NCBI GenBank assembly: GCA_937900425.1
Contig: CALCDT010000036.1
Location: forward strand, 1 to 23,297
Origin: an uncultured Alphaproteobacteria bacterium
GTDB lineage: Bacteria > Pseudomonadota > Alphaproteobacteria > Rhizobiales > Pleomorphomonadaceae
Length of the DNA stretch: 23,297 nt
Reading direction: 5' to 3'
Part shown: piece by piece, positions 6,836-15,488 of the stretch
Position numbering within the stretch: the stretch's first letter is position 1
How the letters are laid out: each line of letters opens with the position of its first letter
Notes under the pieces: generated by a model
Seen by the model: only the letters and a program-made list of their open reading frames with translations
What the model was told of the DNA's origin: nothing
The model's database searches: none
Program-made: the position numbers and the translations under genes

Positions 6836-8284
6836 TTGCGTGTCCTGTTCGTCGCCTCCGAGTGCTTCCCGCTGATCAAGACCGGCGGGCTCGCCGACGT
6901 CGTCGGCGCGCTGCCGCTCGCGCTGAAGGCGCTCGACTGCGACGTCCGCATCCTGCTTCCCGGCTATCCGGCGGTGCTGTCGGCCCTCGTCGGTGGCGAG
7001 AGCGTGGCGACCAGCGACGATCTCTTCGGCGGCCCGGCGAGCGTGATCCGCGGACGCAGCCGCAACGGCCTCGACGTCTACGCCATCGACGCCCCCCACC
7101 TCTACGACCGCACCGGCAATCCCTATCTCGGCCCCGACGGGCGCGACTGGCCGGACAATCCCCGCCGCTACGCCGCGCTCGGACGCATCGCCGCCGAGAT
7201 CGGCGCCGAGGGCGCCGACGGCTGGGTGCCCGAGGTTCTGCACTGCCACGACTGGCAGGCCGGCCTCGCCCCGGCCTATCTCGCCGCCCGCGAGGGCAGG
7301 GTGCCGGCGAGCCTCTTCACGATCCACAACATCGCCTTCCAGGGCCTGTGCAGCCTGTCGTCGGAGGGCGGCTTCGGGCTGCCGCAGACGTTCTTCACGC
7401 CCGCCGGCCTCGAGTATTACGGCCAGACCTCGTTCCTGAAGGCCGGTCTCGTCTTCTCCGACCACCTCTCGACCGTGAGCCCGACCTACGCCCGCGAATT
7501 GCGCACGCCGGAATTCGGCATGGGTCTGGAGGGCGTGCTGTCGGAACGATCCGCCGTGCTGAGCGGCATCCTCAACGGCATCGACCTCGACATCTGGGAC
7601 CCGGAACGGGACACGGCGCTGGCGAAGCCCTATTCGGCCGTAAAGCTCACCCAGAAGGCGGCCAACAAGAAGCAGGTCCAGAAGATGTTCGGCCTCGCGC
7701 CCGACGCCGGGGCGCTGCTGTTCTGCGTGGTCAGCCGGCTCACCTCCCAGAAGGGCCTCGACCTGCTGGTGCCCTATCTCGGCGAATTCGTCCATCGCGG
7801 CGGCCAGCTGGCGCTGATCGGCACCGGCGACGGCGGCCTGGAGCGGGCCTTCACCGAAGCCGCCCGCCAGTATCCCGGCCGCATCGGCGTGCTGATCGGC
7901 TATGACGAAGCGGCCTCGCACGTCGTCCAGGGCGGCTGCGACGCCATTCTCGTTCCCTCGCGCTTCGAGCCTTGCGGCCTGACCCAGCTCTACGGCCTGC
8001 GCTACGGCACGCTGCCGGTCGTCGCGCGCACCGGCGGCCTCGCCGACACCGTGATCGACGCCAACGCCGCCGCCCTCGACATGGGTGTCGCCACCGGCTT
8101 CCAGTTCGCGCCGGTGACCGCGAGCGGCCTCGCCTTCGCCATCGAACGCGCCTTCGACGTCTTCGCCGACAAGGCCGCCTGGCGGCGGATGCAGAAGCGG
8201 GCGATGGCGCAGCCGGTCGGTTGGCAGGATTCCGCCGGCCGCTACGCCGCGCTCTACCGGTCCCTGATCGACGCCAGGCGATGA
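6836..8284 (+). CDS. glgA: Glycogen synthase (ADP-glucose:alpha-1,4-glucan glucosyltransferase)
   Basis: A 482-residue GT5-family enzyme that transfers glucose from ADP-glucose to the non-reducing end of a growing alpha-1,4-glucan. The ADP-glucose-binding KTGGLAD motif is at residues 15-21. The C-terminal GT-B domain contains PSRFEPCGL with the catalytic-type Glu378, followed by TGGLADTV, the second nucleotide-binding motif. TTG 6836 is preferred over longer readings because it restores the family N-terminus and the normal ~480-residue length. It follows glgC after a fairly long 221-base gap, which leaves room for an internal promoter or mRNA processing site, and precedes glgX by 12 bases. 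No key residue is missing. Confidence 0.97.
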   Translation: MRVLFVASECFPLIKTGGLADVVGALPLALKALDCDVRILLPGYPAVLSALVGGESVATSDDLFGGPASVIRGRSRNGLDVYAIDAPHLYDRTGNPYLGPDGRDWPDNPRRYAALGRIAAEIGAEGADGWVPEVLHCHDWQAGLAPAYLAAREGRVPASLFTIHNIAFQGLCSLSSEGGFGLPQTFFTPAGLEYYGQTSFLKAGLVFSDHLSTVSPTYARELRTPEFGMGLEGVLSERSAVLSGILNGIDLDIWDPERDTALAKPYSAVKLTQKAANKKQVQKMFGLAPDAGALLFCVVSRLTSQKGLDLLVPYLGEFVHRGGQLALIGTGDGGLERAFTEAARQYPGRIGVLIGYDEAASHVVQGGCDAILVPSRFEPCGLTQLYGLRYGTLPVVARTGGLADTVIDANAAALDMGVATGFQFAPVTASGLAFAIERAFDVFADKAAWRRMQKRAMAQPVGWQDSAGRYAALYRSLIDARR

Positions 8285-8296
8285 CGGGAAGGTGAG

Positions 8297-10462
8297 ATGA
8301 ACGCCCCGCCCGACAGACTGGACATCGCCCACGGCTCGGTCGAGCCGGGCAGGGCCTTTCCGCTCGGTGCCCGCTACGACGGCGGCGGCGTCAACTTCGC
8401 CCTGTTCTCCGCCAACGCCACCGCCGTCGACCTCTGCCTGTTCGAGCCGATGACCGGTCGCGAGAGCGCGCGCATCCGCCTGCCCGAATACACGGACGAG
8501 GTCTGGCATGGCTACGTGCCGGGGCTCGCGCCCGGCACGCACTACGGCTACCGCGTCCACGGCCCCTACGAGCCCGAGCGCGGCCATCGCTTCAATCCGA
8601 ACAAGCTGGTGATCGACCCTTACGCCCGCGCCCTCAGCGCCCGGATGCGGACCGACGAGGTGATGGCCGGCTACGTCTCCCGCACCCTCGACGACCTCAC
8701 CTTCGACACCCGCGACAGCGCCCGGGTGGTGCCGAAGGCGATCGTGATGGCGGACGAGGCGCCGGTCGACTTCGACCGCCCGCTCCATCCCTGGCCCGAC
8801 ACCGTGATCTACGAGGGCCACGTCCGAGGTCTGACGAGGCTCTGCGACGATCTTCCGGCCGAACTGCGTGGCACCTACGAGGGCCTCGCCTCCGGGCCGA
8901 TGCTCGAGCATCTGACGCGGCTCGGCATCACCAGCATCGAACTGCTTCCGGTCCAGGCCTTCCTCGACGAGGGCTTTCTCACCCGCCGCGGCTTCGTCAA
9001 CTACTGGGGCTACGCCCCGATCGCCTATTTCGCCCCCGAGCCGCGCTACGACCGCCATCCGGGCGCCGCCACGGTCCGCCGGCTGCGCCAGGTGGTCGAC
9101 CGTTTCCACGCCGCCGGCATCGAGGTGATCCTCGACGTCGTCTACAACCACACCGGCGAGGTCGACCAGCTCGGCTCGACGATCTGCTACCGCGGCATCG
9201 ACAACGTCAGCTACTACAGGCTGCTTCCGGACGATCCGCGCTACTACATCAACGATACCGGCACCGGCAACACGCTCGACACCAGCCATCCGCGGGTCGC
9301 CGCGCTGGTGCTCGATTCGCTGCGCCACTGGGTCGAGACCATCGGCGTCGACGGCTTCCGCTTCGACCTCGCCTCGACCATCGGTCGCGAAGCCCACGGC
9401 TTCGATCCGGACGGCCGGCTGCTGACGGCGATGCGTCAGGATCCGGTGCTCTCCCGCGTCAAGCTGATCGCCGAGCCTTGGGACGTCGGCCCGGGCGGCT
9501 ACCAGGTCGGCAACTTCCCGCCGGGCTTCGCCGAGTGGAACGACAAGTACCGCGACACCGTCCGCCGCTTCTGGCGCGGCAACGAGGCGGTGACCCCCGA
9601 TTTCGCCACCCGGCTGCTCGGCTCGGCCGACCTGTTCGACCGGCGCGGCCGCCGTCCGTGGGCGTCGGTCAACTTCGTCACCGCCCACGACGGCTTCACC
9701 ATGGCCGACCTCGTCTCCTATCGCGAGAAGCACAACGAGGCGAACCTCGAGGACAATCGCGACGGCCACCACGACAACCTCAGCGACAACCACGGCTGCG
9801 AGGGGCCGTGCGACGACGAGGCCGTGAGGGCGGCGCGCCGCCGGGCAATGCGGAATTTCTTCGCGACGTTGATGCTGTCGCAGGGCACGCCGATGATCAC
9901 CGGCGGCGACGAGGTGGCCAACAGCCAGGGCGGCAACAACAACGCCTATTGCCAGGACAATCCGGTCGGCTGGGTCGACTGGTCGGCGGCGAGCGACCCG
10001 GACCTCGCGGCCTTCGTCGGCCATCTCGTCCGGCTCAGGCGCTCGCACAAGGTGCTGCACCAGCCCAATTTCGTCCACGCCAAGATCCGCGCCGCCGACG
10101 GCCAGCTCGAGGTGCAGTGGATCGCCCCGAACGGGCGCGGCGTCACCGCCGCCGAATGGCGCCACCCGGACTTCCGCTGCTTCGGCCTGCTGGTGCGCAG
10201 CGCGACGGCGCTGACGCCGGAGGACGACGCGGTGCCGGTGCTGGCGGTGTTCAACGGTTCCGGCGAGGCGGTGCGCTTCACCCTGCCGGCGACGCGCCGC
10301 GGCCGGTTCTGGCGACGGATCTTCACGACCACCGAAGCGGTTGGGAGCGTGGAATGGACACGGCACGAGCGCTCCAGCGTCGTGGTGGCTGAGGGCAGGA
10401 GCGTGACGATCTTCGAAAAGATCAGGATCAACAAGGGTCGAGCGACGCGAGGACGGACATGA
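8297..10462 (+). CDS. glgX: Glycogen debranching enzyme GlgX (isoamylase type)
   Basis: A 721-residue GH13 enzyme that hydrolyses alpha-1,6 branch points of glycogen, preferentially short limit-dextrin chains. An N-terminal CBM48-type beta domain (about 20-110) precedes the catalytic barrel. GH13 motifs are DVVYNH at 280-285, GFRFD with nucleophile Asp357, AEPWD with acid/base Glu393 and TAHD with Asp465. The C-terminal beta domain ends near 690, followed by a basic tail. GGAAGGTG lies just before the ATG at 8297, 12 bases after glgA, and the stop overlaps the pgm start in ATGA, so translation is coupled. GlgX is chosen over TreX because it sits in a glg operon and no treY or treZ is present; the two are close relatives, so the exact chain-length preference is inferred. 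Confidence 0.95.
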   Translation: MNAPPDRLDIAHGSVEPGRAFPLGARYDGGGVNFALFSANATAVDLCLFEPMTGRESARIRLPEYTDEVWHGYVPGLAPGTHYGYRVHGPYEPERGHRFNPNKLVIDPYARALSARMRTDEVMAGYVSRTLDDLTFDTRDSARVVPKAIVMADEAPVDFDRPLHPWPDTVIYEGHVRGLTRLCDDLPAELRGTYEGLASGPMLEHLTRLGITSIELLPVQAFLDEGFLTRRGFVNYWGYAPIAYFAPEPRYDRHPGAATVRRLRQVVDRFHAAGIEVILDVVYNHTGEVDQLGSTICYRGIDNVSYYRLLPDDPRYYINDTGTGNTLDTSHPRVAALVLDSLRHWVETIGVDGFRFDLASTIGREAHGFDPDGRLLTAMRQDPVLSRVKLIAEPWDVGPGGYQVGNFPPGFAEWNDKYRDTVRRFWRGNEAVTPDFATRLLGSADLFDRRGRRPWASVNFVTAHDGFTMADLVSYREKHNEANLEDNRDGHHDNLSDNHGCEGPCDDEAVRAARRRAMRNFFATLMLSQGTPMITGGDEVANSQGGNNNAYCQDNPVGWVDWSAASDPDLAAFVGHLVRLRRSHKVLHQPNFVHAKIRAADGQLEVQWIAPNGRGVTAAEWRHPDFRCFGLLVRSATALTPEDDAVPVLAVFNGSGEAVRFTLPATRRGRFWRRIFTTTEAVGSVEWTRHERSSVVVAEGRSVTIFEKIRINKGRATRGRT

Positions 10463-12090
10463 CGACCAAGACCGTAGCAACACGGCCGATCGAGGGGCAG
10501 AAGCCCGGAACGTCCGGCCTGCGCAAGAAGACCGACGTCTTCATGACGCCCGGCTATCTCGAGAATTACGTGCAGTCGATCTTCGAGGGGGTCGGCGGTA
10601 TCGAGGGCAAGACCCTGGTGGTCGGCGGCGACGGCCGATATTTCAACGACACCGCGATCCAGACCATCCTGAAGATGGCCGCGGCCTCCGGCGCGGCGCG
10701 GCTGATCGTCGGGCAGGGCGGCCTGTTCTCGACGCCGGCCGCCTCGAACATGATCCGCAAGCGCGGCGCCTTCGGCGGCCTGATCCTGTCGGCGAGCCAC
10801 AACCCGGGCGGCCTTCACGGCGACTTCGGCCTCAAGTTCAACATGGCCAACGGCGGGCCGGCGAGCGAGGCGGTGACGTCCGAGATCTTCGCCCGCACCC
10901 GGACGATCCAGAGCTATCGTATCGTCGAGGCCGACGACGTCGATCTCTCGACCCTCGGCACCTCGACGATCGGCGGGACCAAGATCGAGATCGTCGACCC
11001 GGTCACCGACTACGCCGAACTGATGGAATCCCTGTTCGACTTCGACGCGATCGCGGCGATGTTCCGCTCCGGCTTCACCATGCGCTTCGACGCCATGCAC
11101 GCGGCGACCGGACCCTATGCCAAGGCGATCCTCGAGGGTCGGCTCGGCGCGCCGGAAGGAACGGTCGTCAACGCCGTGCCGCTGCCCGACTTCGGCGGCG
11201 GCCACCCCGATCCGAACCCGATCTACGCCAAGGACCTCTACGACCTGATGGCCGGCCCCGACGCGCCGGACATGGGGGCCGCTTCCGACGGCGACGGCGA
11301 CCGCAACATCGTCATCGGCCGCGGCGCCGTGGTGACGCCCTCCGACAGCCTCGCGATGATCGCCGCGAGCGCCCATCTCGCCAAGGGCTACACCCGCGGC
11401 CTCGCCGGCGTCGCCCGCTCGATGCCGACGTCGGGCGCCGTCGACCGGGTCGCCGAGAAGCTCGGCATCGCCTGCTACGAGACCCCGACCGGGTGGAAGT
11501 TCTTCGGCAACCTGCTCGACGCCGGCAAGGTCACGCTCTGCGGCGAGGAGAGTGCCGGCACCGGCTCCGACCACGTCCGCGAGAAGGACGGCCTCTGGGC
11601 GGTGCTGATGTGGCTCAACATTCAGGCCGTGCGCAAGGAGACCATCGCCGAGATCCAGTCGGCGCACTGGGCCGAGTTCGGGCGCACCTTCTACACACGC
11701 CACGACTACGAGGCGGTCGCCTCGGACGACGCCAACGGCCTGATGGCCCATCTGCGCAGCCGGCTGTCGGTTCTGCCGGGAACGACCGTCGCCGGGCTCG
11801 AGATCGAGACCGCCGACGACTTCGCCTATACCGATCCGGTCGACGGCTCGGTCACGACCGGGCAGGGCGTGCGCATCCTGTTCAAGGGCGGCGAGCGCGT
11901 CGTCTTCCGCCTGTCCGGCACCGGCACGGAAGGGGCGACGATCCGGGTCTATCTCGAGAAGTTCGAGCCCGACGCGGGCCGGCACGGTGTCGACGCCCAG
12001 GAGGCGCTCGCCGATGTCATCGCCGCCGCCGACGCGCTCGCTGGCATCAAGGCGCGGACCGGGCGCGAGGCACCCGACGTCATCACCTGA
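10459..12090 (+). CDS. pgm: Alpha-D-phosphohexomutase: phosphoglucomutase
   Basis: A 543-residue cytosolic enzyme interconverting glucose-1-phosphate and glucose-6-phosphate, and so supplying GlgC or draining glycogen breakdown. The active-site phosphoserine is Ser113 in LSASHNPGG (110-118). The Mg-binding loop is DGDGDR at 277-282 (Asp277, Asp279, Asp281), and the sugar-binding loop GEESAG lies near 368-373. The long form with HNPGG resembles eukaryotic phosphoglucomutase, as in other rhizobial glg operons. Translation starts inside the glgX stop codon (ATGA, 4-base overlap). It is the last gene of the operon and is followed by the terminator at 12168-12193. No anomalies are seen. Confidence 0.97.
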   Translation: MTTKTVATRPIEGQKPGTSGLRKKTDVFMTPGYLENYVQSIFEGVGGIEGKTLVVGGDGRYFNDTAIQTILKMAAASGAARLIVGQGGLFSTPAASNMIRKRGAFGGLILSASHNPGGLHGDFGLKFNMANGGPASEAVTSEIFARTRTIQSYRIVEADDVDLSTLGTSTIGGTKIEIVDPVTDYAELMESLFDFDAIAAMFRSGFTMRFDAMHAATGPYAKAILEGRLGAPEGTVVNAVPLPDFGGGHPDPNPIYAKDLYDLMAGPDAPDMGAASDGDGDRNIVIGRGAVVTPSDSLAMIAASAHLAKGYTRGLAGVARSMPTSGAVDRVAEKLGIACYETPTGWKFFGNLLDAGKVTLCGEESAGTGSDHVREKDGLWAVLMWLNIQAVRKETIAEIQSAHWAEFGRTFYTRHDYEAVASDDANGLMAHLRSRLSVLPGTTVAGLEIETADDFAYTDPVDGSVTTGQGVRILFKGGERVVFRLSGTGTEGATIRVYLEKFEPDAGRHGVDAQEALADVIAAADALAGIKARTGREAPDVIT

Positions 12091-12167
12091 GCGGGACGGT
12101 CACCTGAACGCGTCGGCGGGCGCTCCCGCACCGTGTCCCTCGGGCTGCGGTGCCGGCGATCAAAAAG

Positions 12168-12193
12168 GAAAGGCCCGGCGAACCGGGCCTTTC
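12168..12193. terminator. Bidirectional Rho-independent terminator between pgm and the ABC binding-protein gene
   Basis: AAAGGCCCGG (12169-12178) pairs perfectly with CCGGGCCTTT (12183-12192) around a CGAA loop, and one more G-C pair closes it at 12168/12193. On the plus strand CGCGTTTT follows. On the minus strand the stem is followed by CCTTTTTG. It can end both convergent transcripts, pgm and the substrate-binding protein gene. Confidence 0.9.
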
Positions 12194-12204
12194 GCGTTTT
12201 CCGA

Positions 12205-13191
12205 TCACATCGCCTCGGCCTGTCCCGGCCAGTAGGTGCCCTCGGCGAGTTCCTTGCCGGAGCCGACCAGCTTCTCGCCGCCGAGTTCGACCATGATCTC
12301 GTAGACCTTGCGGGCACTCTCGATCTCGGCATCGAGCGGCTGCGAGGGGATGCCCTCGCGGAAGCGGTCGCGCAGGGCGGCGAGTTCCTTCTCGTCGTCC
12401 GGCCGGATCACCGGGGCGAGGCGCTCCCACTCGGCGTCGCTGGTCGCGAGGATTTGCTTGGCCTCGCGCGAGGCGGCGACGAAGCCCTTCATCGCCGCGG
12501 TGTGGGCGTCGGCGAACTTGTCGTGGAAGACGTAGCCGATCGCCGCGGATTCACCCGCCGCACCGAGGGCGGCGGCGGCGTCGTTACCGCTGTAGAGCCG
12601 CTCGAAACCTTTCGATTCCAGCTTCGCGCAGTAGTTCCAGAAGTTGAGCGAGGCGTCGAGCTCGCCCTGGACCAGCTTCTCGGTCAGCAGCGGCGGCGCG
12701 CCGAACTGCGGCTCGGCGTCGGCCGAAAGGTCGATGCCGTAGTCGCGCTTGGCGACCGCCTGGATCATCAGCCAGTTCTTGTCGAGCGGTCCGCCGGCGA
12801 CGCCGATCTTCTTGCCCTTGAGGTCGCCGAGATCGGCGATGCCGGCGCCCTGCGGTACCATCACCGCGCCGACGGCGGTCGAGAAGGGCACGAAGGTGAG
12901 GTCGTCGCCCTCGGTGCGCTGGCGCGACACCCACAGCCAGTCCGAGACGATGACGTCCATGCTGCCACCCTGCAGGCCGATCTTGGTCGCCTCGTTGTTG
13001 GCGACCTCGACGAGTTCGAGCCTGAAGCCGTGCTTCTGGTCGAGCCCGTGGGTCTTGATGACGTCCATCTCCCAGTTGACGGTGCCGAACTTGAGCACGC
13101 CGACGCGCACCACCTCCTCGGCGCCGGCGAGGGTCGCCGTCGCCGAGAAACCGAGGGCGAGGGCGAGCGGAGCGAGGCGCTTCATGGTCAT
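12205..13191 (-). CDS. ABC transporter periplasmic substrate-binding protein, NitT/TauT (NMT1/SsuA-like) type
   Basis: A 328-residue secreted binding protein. It has a signal peptide at about residues 1-24 (basic MTMKR start, hydrophobic core, cleavage near AGA-EE). The mature part has the two-lobe type II fold typical of nitrate/taurine/thiamine-precursor binders: VRVGVLKFGTVNWE at its start, a GGSMDVIVSDW segment and a DLKGKKIGVAGGPLDKNW hinge-region segment. The ligand cannot be assigned; proteins of this family bind taurine, alkanesulfonates, nitrate, pyrimidine precursors and others. ATG 13191 is chosen because GGAGG (plus-strand 13199-13203) lies 7 bases upstream. No permease or ATPase gene adjoins it: pgm converges on one side and a LacI regulator diverges on the other. 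It is therefore an orphan, and its partners must lie elsewhere. Confidence 0.9.
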   Translation of the reverse strand: MTMKRLAPLALALGFSATATLAGAEEVVRVGVLKFGTVNWEMDVIKTHGLDQKHGFRLELVEVANNEATKIGLQGGSMDVIVSDWLWVSRQRTEGDDLTFVPFSTAVGAVMVPQGAGIADLGDLKGKKIGVAGGPLDKNWLMIQAVAKRDYGIDLSADAEPQFGAPPLLTEKLVQGELDASLNFWNYCAKLESKGFERLYSGNDAAAALGAAGESAAIGYVFHDKFADAHTAAMKGFVAASREAKQILATSDAEWERLAPVIRPDDEKELAALRDRFREGIPSQPLDAEIESARKVYEIMVELGGEKLVGSGKELAEGTYWPGQAEAM

Positions 13192-13380
13192 GAACTTTCC
13201 TCCGAAAGGATCGAGGCCCTGCTTCTGGACAGGTGCCGCGCATGCCTTGTATCGTAATTGCGGTCTCGGGCGACCACACCTAAACAAAAAATCACATCAG
13301 CCGCCATTCCGGGGGTGAACGGACGTGCCGGCGCCGTCGAGGGGCCGGCGTCGGCCGGATCGCACGGCCAGCCGGCGGCG

Positions 13381-13386
13381 GGGAGG
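13381..13386 (+). promoter_or_regulatory. Ribosome binding site deciding the GTG start of the LacI regulator
   Basis: GGGAGG ends 7 bases before GTG 13394. This start places the helix-turn-helix at the N-terminus, as in all LacI proteins; an earlier in-frame GTG at 13325 would add 23 low-complexity basic residues. Confidence 0.75.
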
Positions 13387-13393
13387 GTGTCGA

Positions 13394-14410
13394 GTGGTTA
13401 CCTTGCGCGACGTGGCGCGCCGTGTCGGGGTTTCGCCGAAGACGGTGTCGCGCGTCGTCAACGAAGATCCGGCGGTGACGCCGGAAACCAGAAAGCTCGT
13501 TCTCGAGGAGATCGAGCGGCTCAACTACGTCCCCAACCAGGCCGCGCGGATGATGCGCACGGCCACCTCGCCCGTCGTCGGACTGATGACCGACGTCGTC
13601 GCCACGACCCCCTATTCCGTCGACATCGTCCGCGGCGTCCAGTCGGGACTGCTCGCCTCCGGACGCACCCTCCTCATCGCCAACACGGAGGGTCAGGCGC
13701 GGATCGAAAGCGATTACTGGCGGGTGTTCCGGTCCCACAACGTCGCCGGCACGATCTACGCGACGATGTTCCACCGCGAATGCACGGTGGCGCCGCAGGG
13801 CTTCACCAAGCCCGTCGTCCTCGTCAACTGCTTCGCCGCCGACGGTGCTCGCCCGACCATCCTGCCCGACGACGAGGACGGTGGCTATTGGCAGGCCCGC
13901 CATCTCCTCGAACTCGGTCACCGCCGCATCGGGACCATCTCGCTCAATCCGGCGATCCGGGCGACCGGCCTGCGCGCGGCCGGTGCGGCCCGCGCCTTCG
14001 CCGAGGCGGGTGTCTCCGGCGACGGGCTGCCGACGCTGCCCGGCTTCGTCGGCCCGGTTGAGGTCGAGCGATTCGTCGCCTTCGCCGCCGCGATGGAAAT
14101 GCTCGCCGGCGCCGATCGGCCGACCGCCGTCATCTGCGGCAACGACATGATCGCGATCCAGGTCTATTGCGCCGCCGCGCGCCTCGGTCTCGCGATCCCG
14201 GACGACCTGTCGGTGATCGGCTACGACGATCTGGCGATGTTCGCCCTCTCGCTCTATCCGAACCTCACGACGGTACGGCTGCCCTATTTCGAAATGGGCC
14301 GGGTGGCGGTGGACCTGATCGAGCCGGCGGCGCGTGCCCTGGCGCCGGGCGAGCCGGTGCTGGTGCCCTGTCCGCTGGTCGTACGCGACTCCTGCCGCCC
14401 GCCCGTCTGA
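13394..14410 (+). CDS. LacI-family transcriptional regulator
   Basis: A 338-residue DNA-binding regulator. The N-terminal helix-turn-helix TLRDVARRVGVSPKTVSRVVN occupies residues 3-23 and the hinge helix NQAARMMR 48-55. The rest is a periplasmic-binding-protein-like sensor domain with the usual landmarks: SPVVGLMT at its start, a segment with GHRRIG near 178-183, and AVICGNDMIAIQVYCAAARLGL then DDLSVIGYDDL near the end. It would bind a small effector, commonly a sugar or related metabolite, and act as a dimer on a palindromic operator. It is divergent from the ABC binding-protein gene across 202 bases, so that gene and its own promoter are the nearest candidate targets. I found no clear operator. 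The effector is unknown. Confidence 0.94.
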   Translation: MVTLRDVARRVGVSPKTVSRVVNEDPAVTPETRKLVLEEIERLNYVPNQAARMMRTATSPVVGLMTDVVATTPYSVDIVRGVQSGLLASGRTLLIANTEGQARIESDYWRVFRSHNVAGTIYATMFHRECTVAPQGFTKPVVLVNCFAADGARPTILPDDEDGGYWQARHLLELGHRRIGTISLNPAIRATGLRAAGAARAFAEAGVSGDGLPTLPGFVGPVEVERFVAFAAAMEMLAGADRPTAVICGNDMIAIQVYCAAARLGLAIPDDLSVIGYDDLAMFALSLYPNLTTVRLPYFEMGRVAVDLIEPAARALAPGEPVLVPCPLVVRDSCRPPV

Positions 14411-14445
14411 TCGCCGCGCCGCGACGGCGGTCGCTGCGCGGACCG

Positions 14446-14462
14446 CGTGACGGTGCGTCACG
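14446..14462. repeat. Inverted repeat between two convergent genes
   Basis: CGTGACG and CGTCACG, 7 bases each, flank a GTG centre. It lies 36 bases after the LacI-regulator stop and overlaps the last codons of the convergent secreted-protein gene (stop at 14458). It has the position of a shared terminator but no T-run on either side. Confidence 0.4.
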
Positions 14463-14976
14463 GCGCCGGGGGCAGGGCGCAGGCGGTGACCCGCTCGACC
14501 TTGGTGGCGTAGCGCACCGCCGGGTAGCCGTCGAAGAAATCGGGAATGACGAAGGTGCCGGTCTCGCCGGGCGGAATCAGCGCCGCGGCGGAGAGCGTCA
14601 CCGTCGAGAGGTTGAGGTCCTGGGTCGTCACCTCGAGCCCCGTCAGAACGAGATCCTCGAAGCGGTTGGTGACCTGCCAGGTGAAGATGTTGAACTGCTG
14701 CTGCCAGGACGGGTTCGCGCCGCGGAGCTGCCGGAATTCGGGCAGGGTGAGATCGCGCCTCTCGCAGGACCGGAGCCGCTCGTCGAGGCCGCTCGACGCG
14801 ATCTTCCCGCGCATTTCGCGCTCGCAGCCGTCGCGGCAGCGACGGACCGCGTCGGCTCGGACGAAATGGTCCTGACTGGCCAGAGGTGCATCGCGCATGC
14901 ATGCCGCCACGCAGTCGGCCTGCGCGGCCGTGGGCGTCAACAGCAGCAGGCCGCTGACGAGTGTTCCGCGGATCAT
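14458..14976 (-). CDS. Secreted protein of unknown function with twin CX3C motif
   Basis: A 172-residue protein that I do not recognise. A clear signal peptide (MIRGTLVSGLLLLTPTAAQA) should be cleaved after residue 20, so the mature form begins DCVAAC. Six cysteines follow: Cys22 and Cys26 (CX3C), Cys47 and Cys51 (CX3C, 20 residues later), Cys71 and Cys166. The first half is charged and helical in look, and two CX3C motifs on facing helices would suit a disulfide-bonded hairpin in the periplasm. The second half (about 95-165) reads like a beta-sandwich, with alternating hydrophobic residues and a PPGETGTFVIP loop. GGAGGGAAGCC lies directly upstream of the ATG at 14976. It appears monocistronic, convergent with the LacI regulator. 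Export is confident; function is unknown. Confidence 0.8.
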   Translation of the reverse strand: MIRGTLVSGLLLLTPTAAQADCVAACMRDAPLASQDHFVRADAVRRCRDGCEREMRGKIASSGLDERLRSCERRDLTLPEFRQLRGANPSWQQQFNIFTWQVTNRFEDLVLTGLEVTTQDLNLSTVTLSAAALIPPGETGTFVIPDFFDGYPAVRYATKVERVTACALPPAP

Positions 14977-15194
14977 GGCTTCCCTCCTTCGATCGTCCTC
15001 GCAGCGGGATACGAAGGGGAAGGATCGTCGGTTCCGGGCCGGGCGACGATTCGCCGTGCCGCGATGTCGCAGCCGAAACCAGGGCCATGAAATCCGGCGG
15101 CCGCAGAGGTGCGAAGGCGTGGCCGAAAGGGCGTCGGCGGGACGGTTCGAAATCTCGGCAATCCGCAATGATGCGGGCCTTCTCGAGCCGGACG

Positions 15195-15488
15195 TCAGTC
15201 CAGTTCGACCGGCACCCGCGGCTGCGGCTCGACCTGGTCGCGGACGAACATCAGCCCGGCCTCGTCGCCGGCGCGCCAGACGACCTTCGACTTGCGCAGG
15301 GCGGTCTGGCCCACGATGTGCAACTCGACGTCGTCCGGCACGGCCCGCGAGCGCACGGCGCGGATGCGGCAGCCGCCGGGGGCGTAGTCGACCACCACGA
15401 CGGGGATGCCGCGTGATCCATCGTAGGCGAAGGCCTGCCAGTTCGAGGGGGTCCGGGGATGAGCGCGTCTTTCGTGAAACGAAGGCAT
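15195..15488 (-). CDS. Single-domain PilZ protein
   Basis: A 97-residue protein made of little more than a PilZ domain, the common cyclic di-GMP receptor module. Both nucleotide-binding motifs can be seen: RxxxR as Arg8-Ala-His-Pro-Arg12 and (D/N)x(S/A)xxG as Asp34-Tyr-Ala36-Pro-Gly-Gly39. It is therefore probably competent for c-di-GMP binding. No signal peptide or membrane segment is present, so it should act in the cytosol as an adaptor whose partner is unknown. It stands alone, 218 bases from the secreted-protein gene in the same direction and divergent from the pab operon. An AT-rich patch at about 15540-15560 lies where its promoter would be. A diguanylate cyclase is encoded 3.4 kb away. 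Confidence 0.88.
   Translation of the reverse strand: MPSFHERRAHPRTPSNWQAFAYDGSRGIPVVVVDYAPGGCRIRAVRSRAVPDDVELHIVGQTALRKSKVVWRAGDEAGLMFVRDQVEPQPRVPVELD

Noticed and set aside
6815..11985. Very long minus-strand reading frames opposite glgA, glgX and pgm, one over 1200 codons
   Set aside because: They are shadows of high-GC coding sequence: repetitive Arg/Ala/Gly/Val/Asp composition, no domain, and they lie opposite three well-supported enzymes.
13262..13275. GGTC-N6-GACC as a LacI operator
   Set aside because: Only four bases per arm and no central CG with wider symmetry, as LacI operators usually have; easily chance at this GC content.
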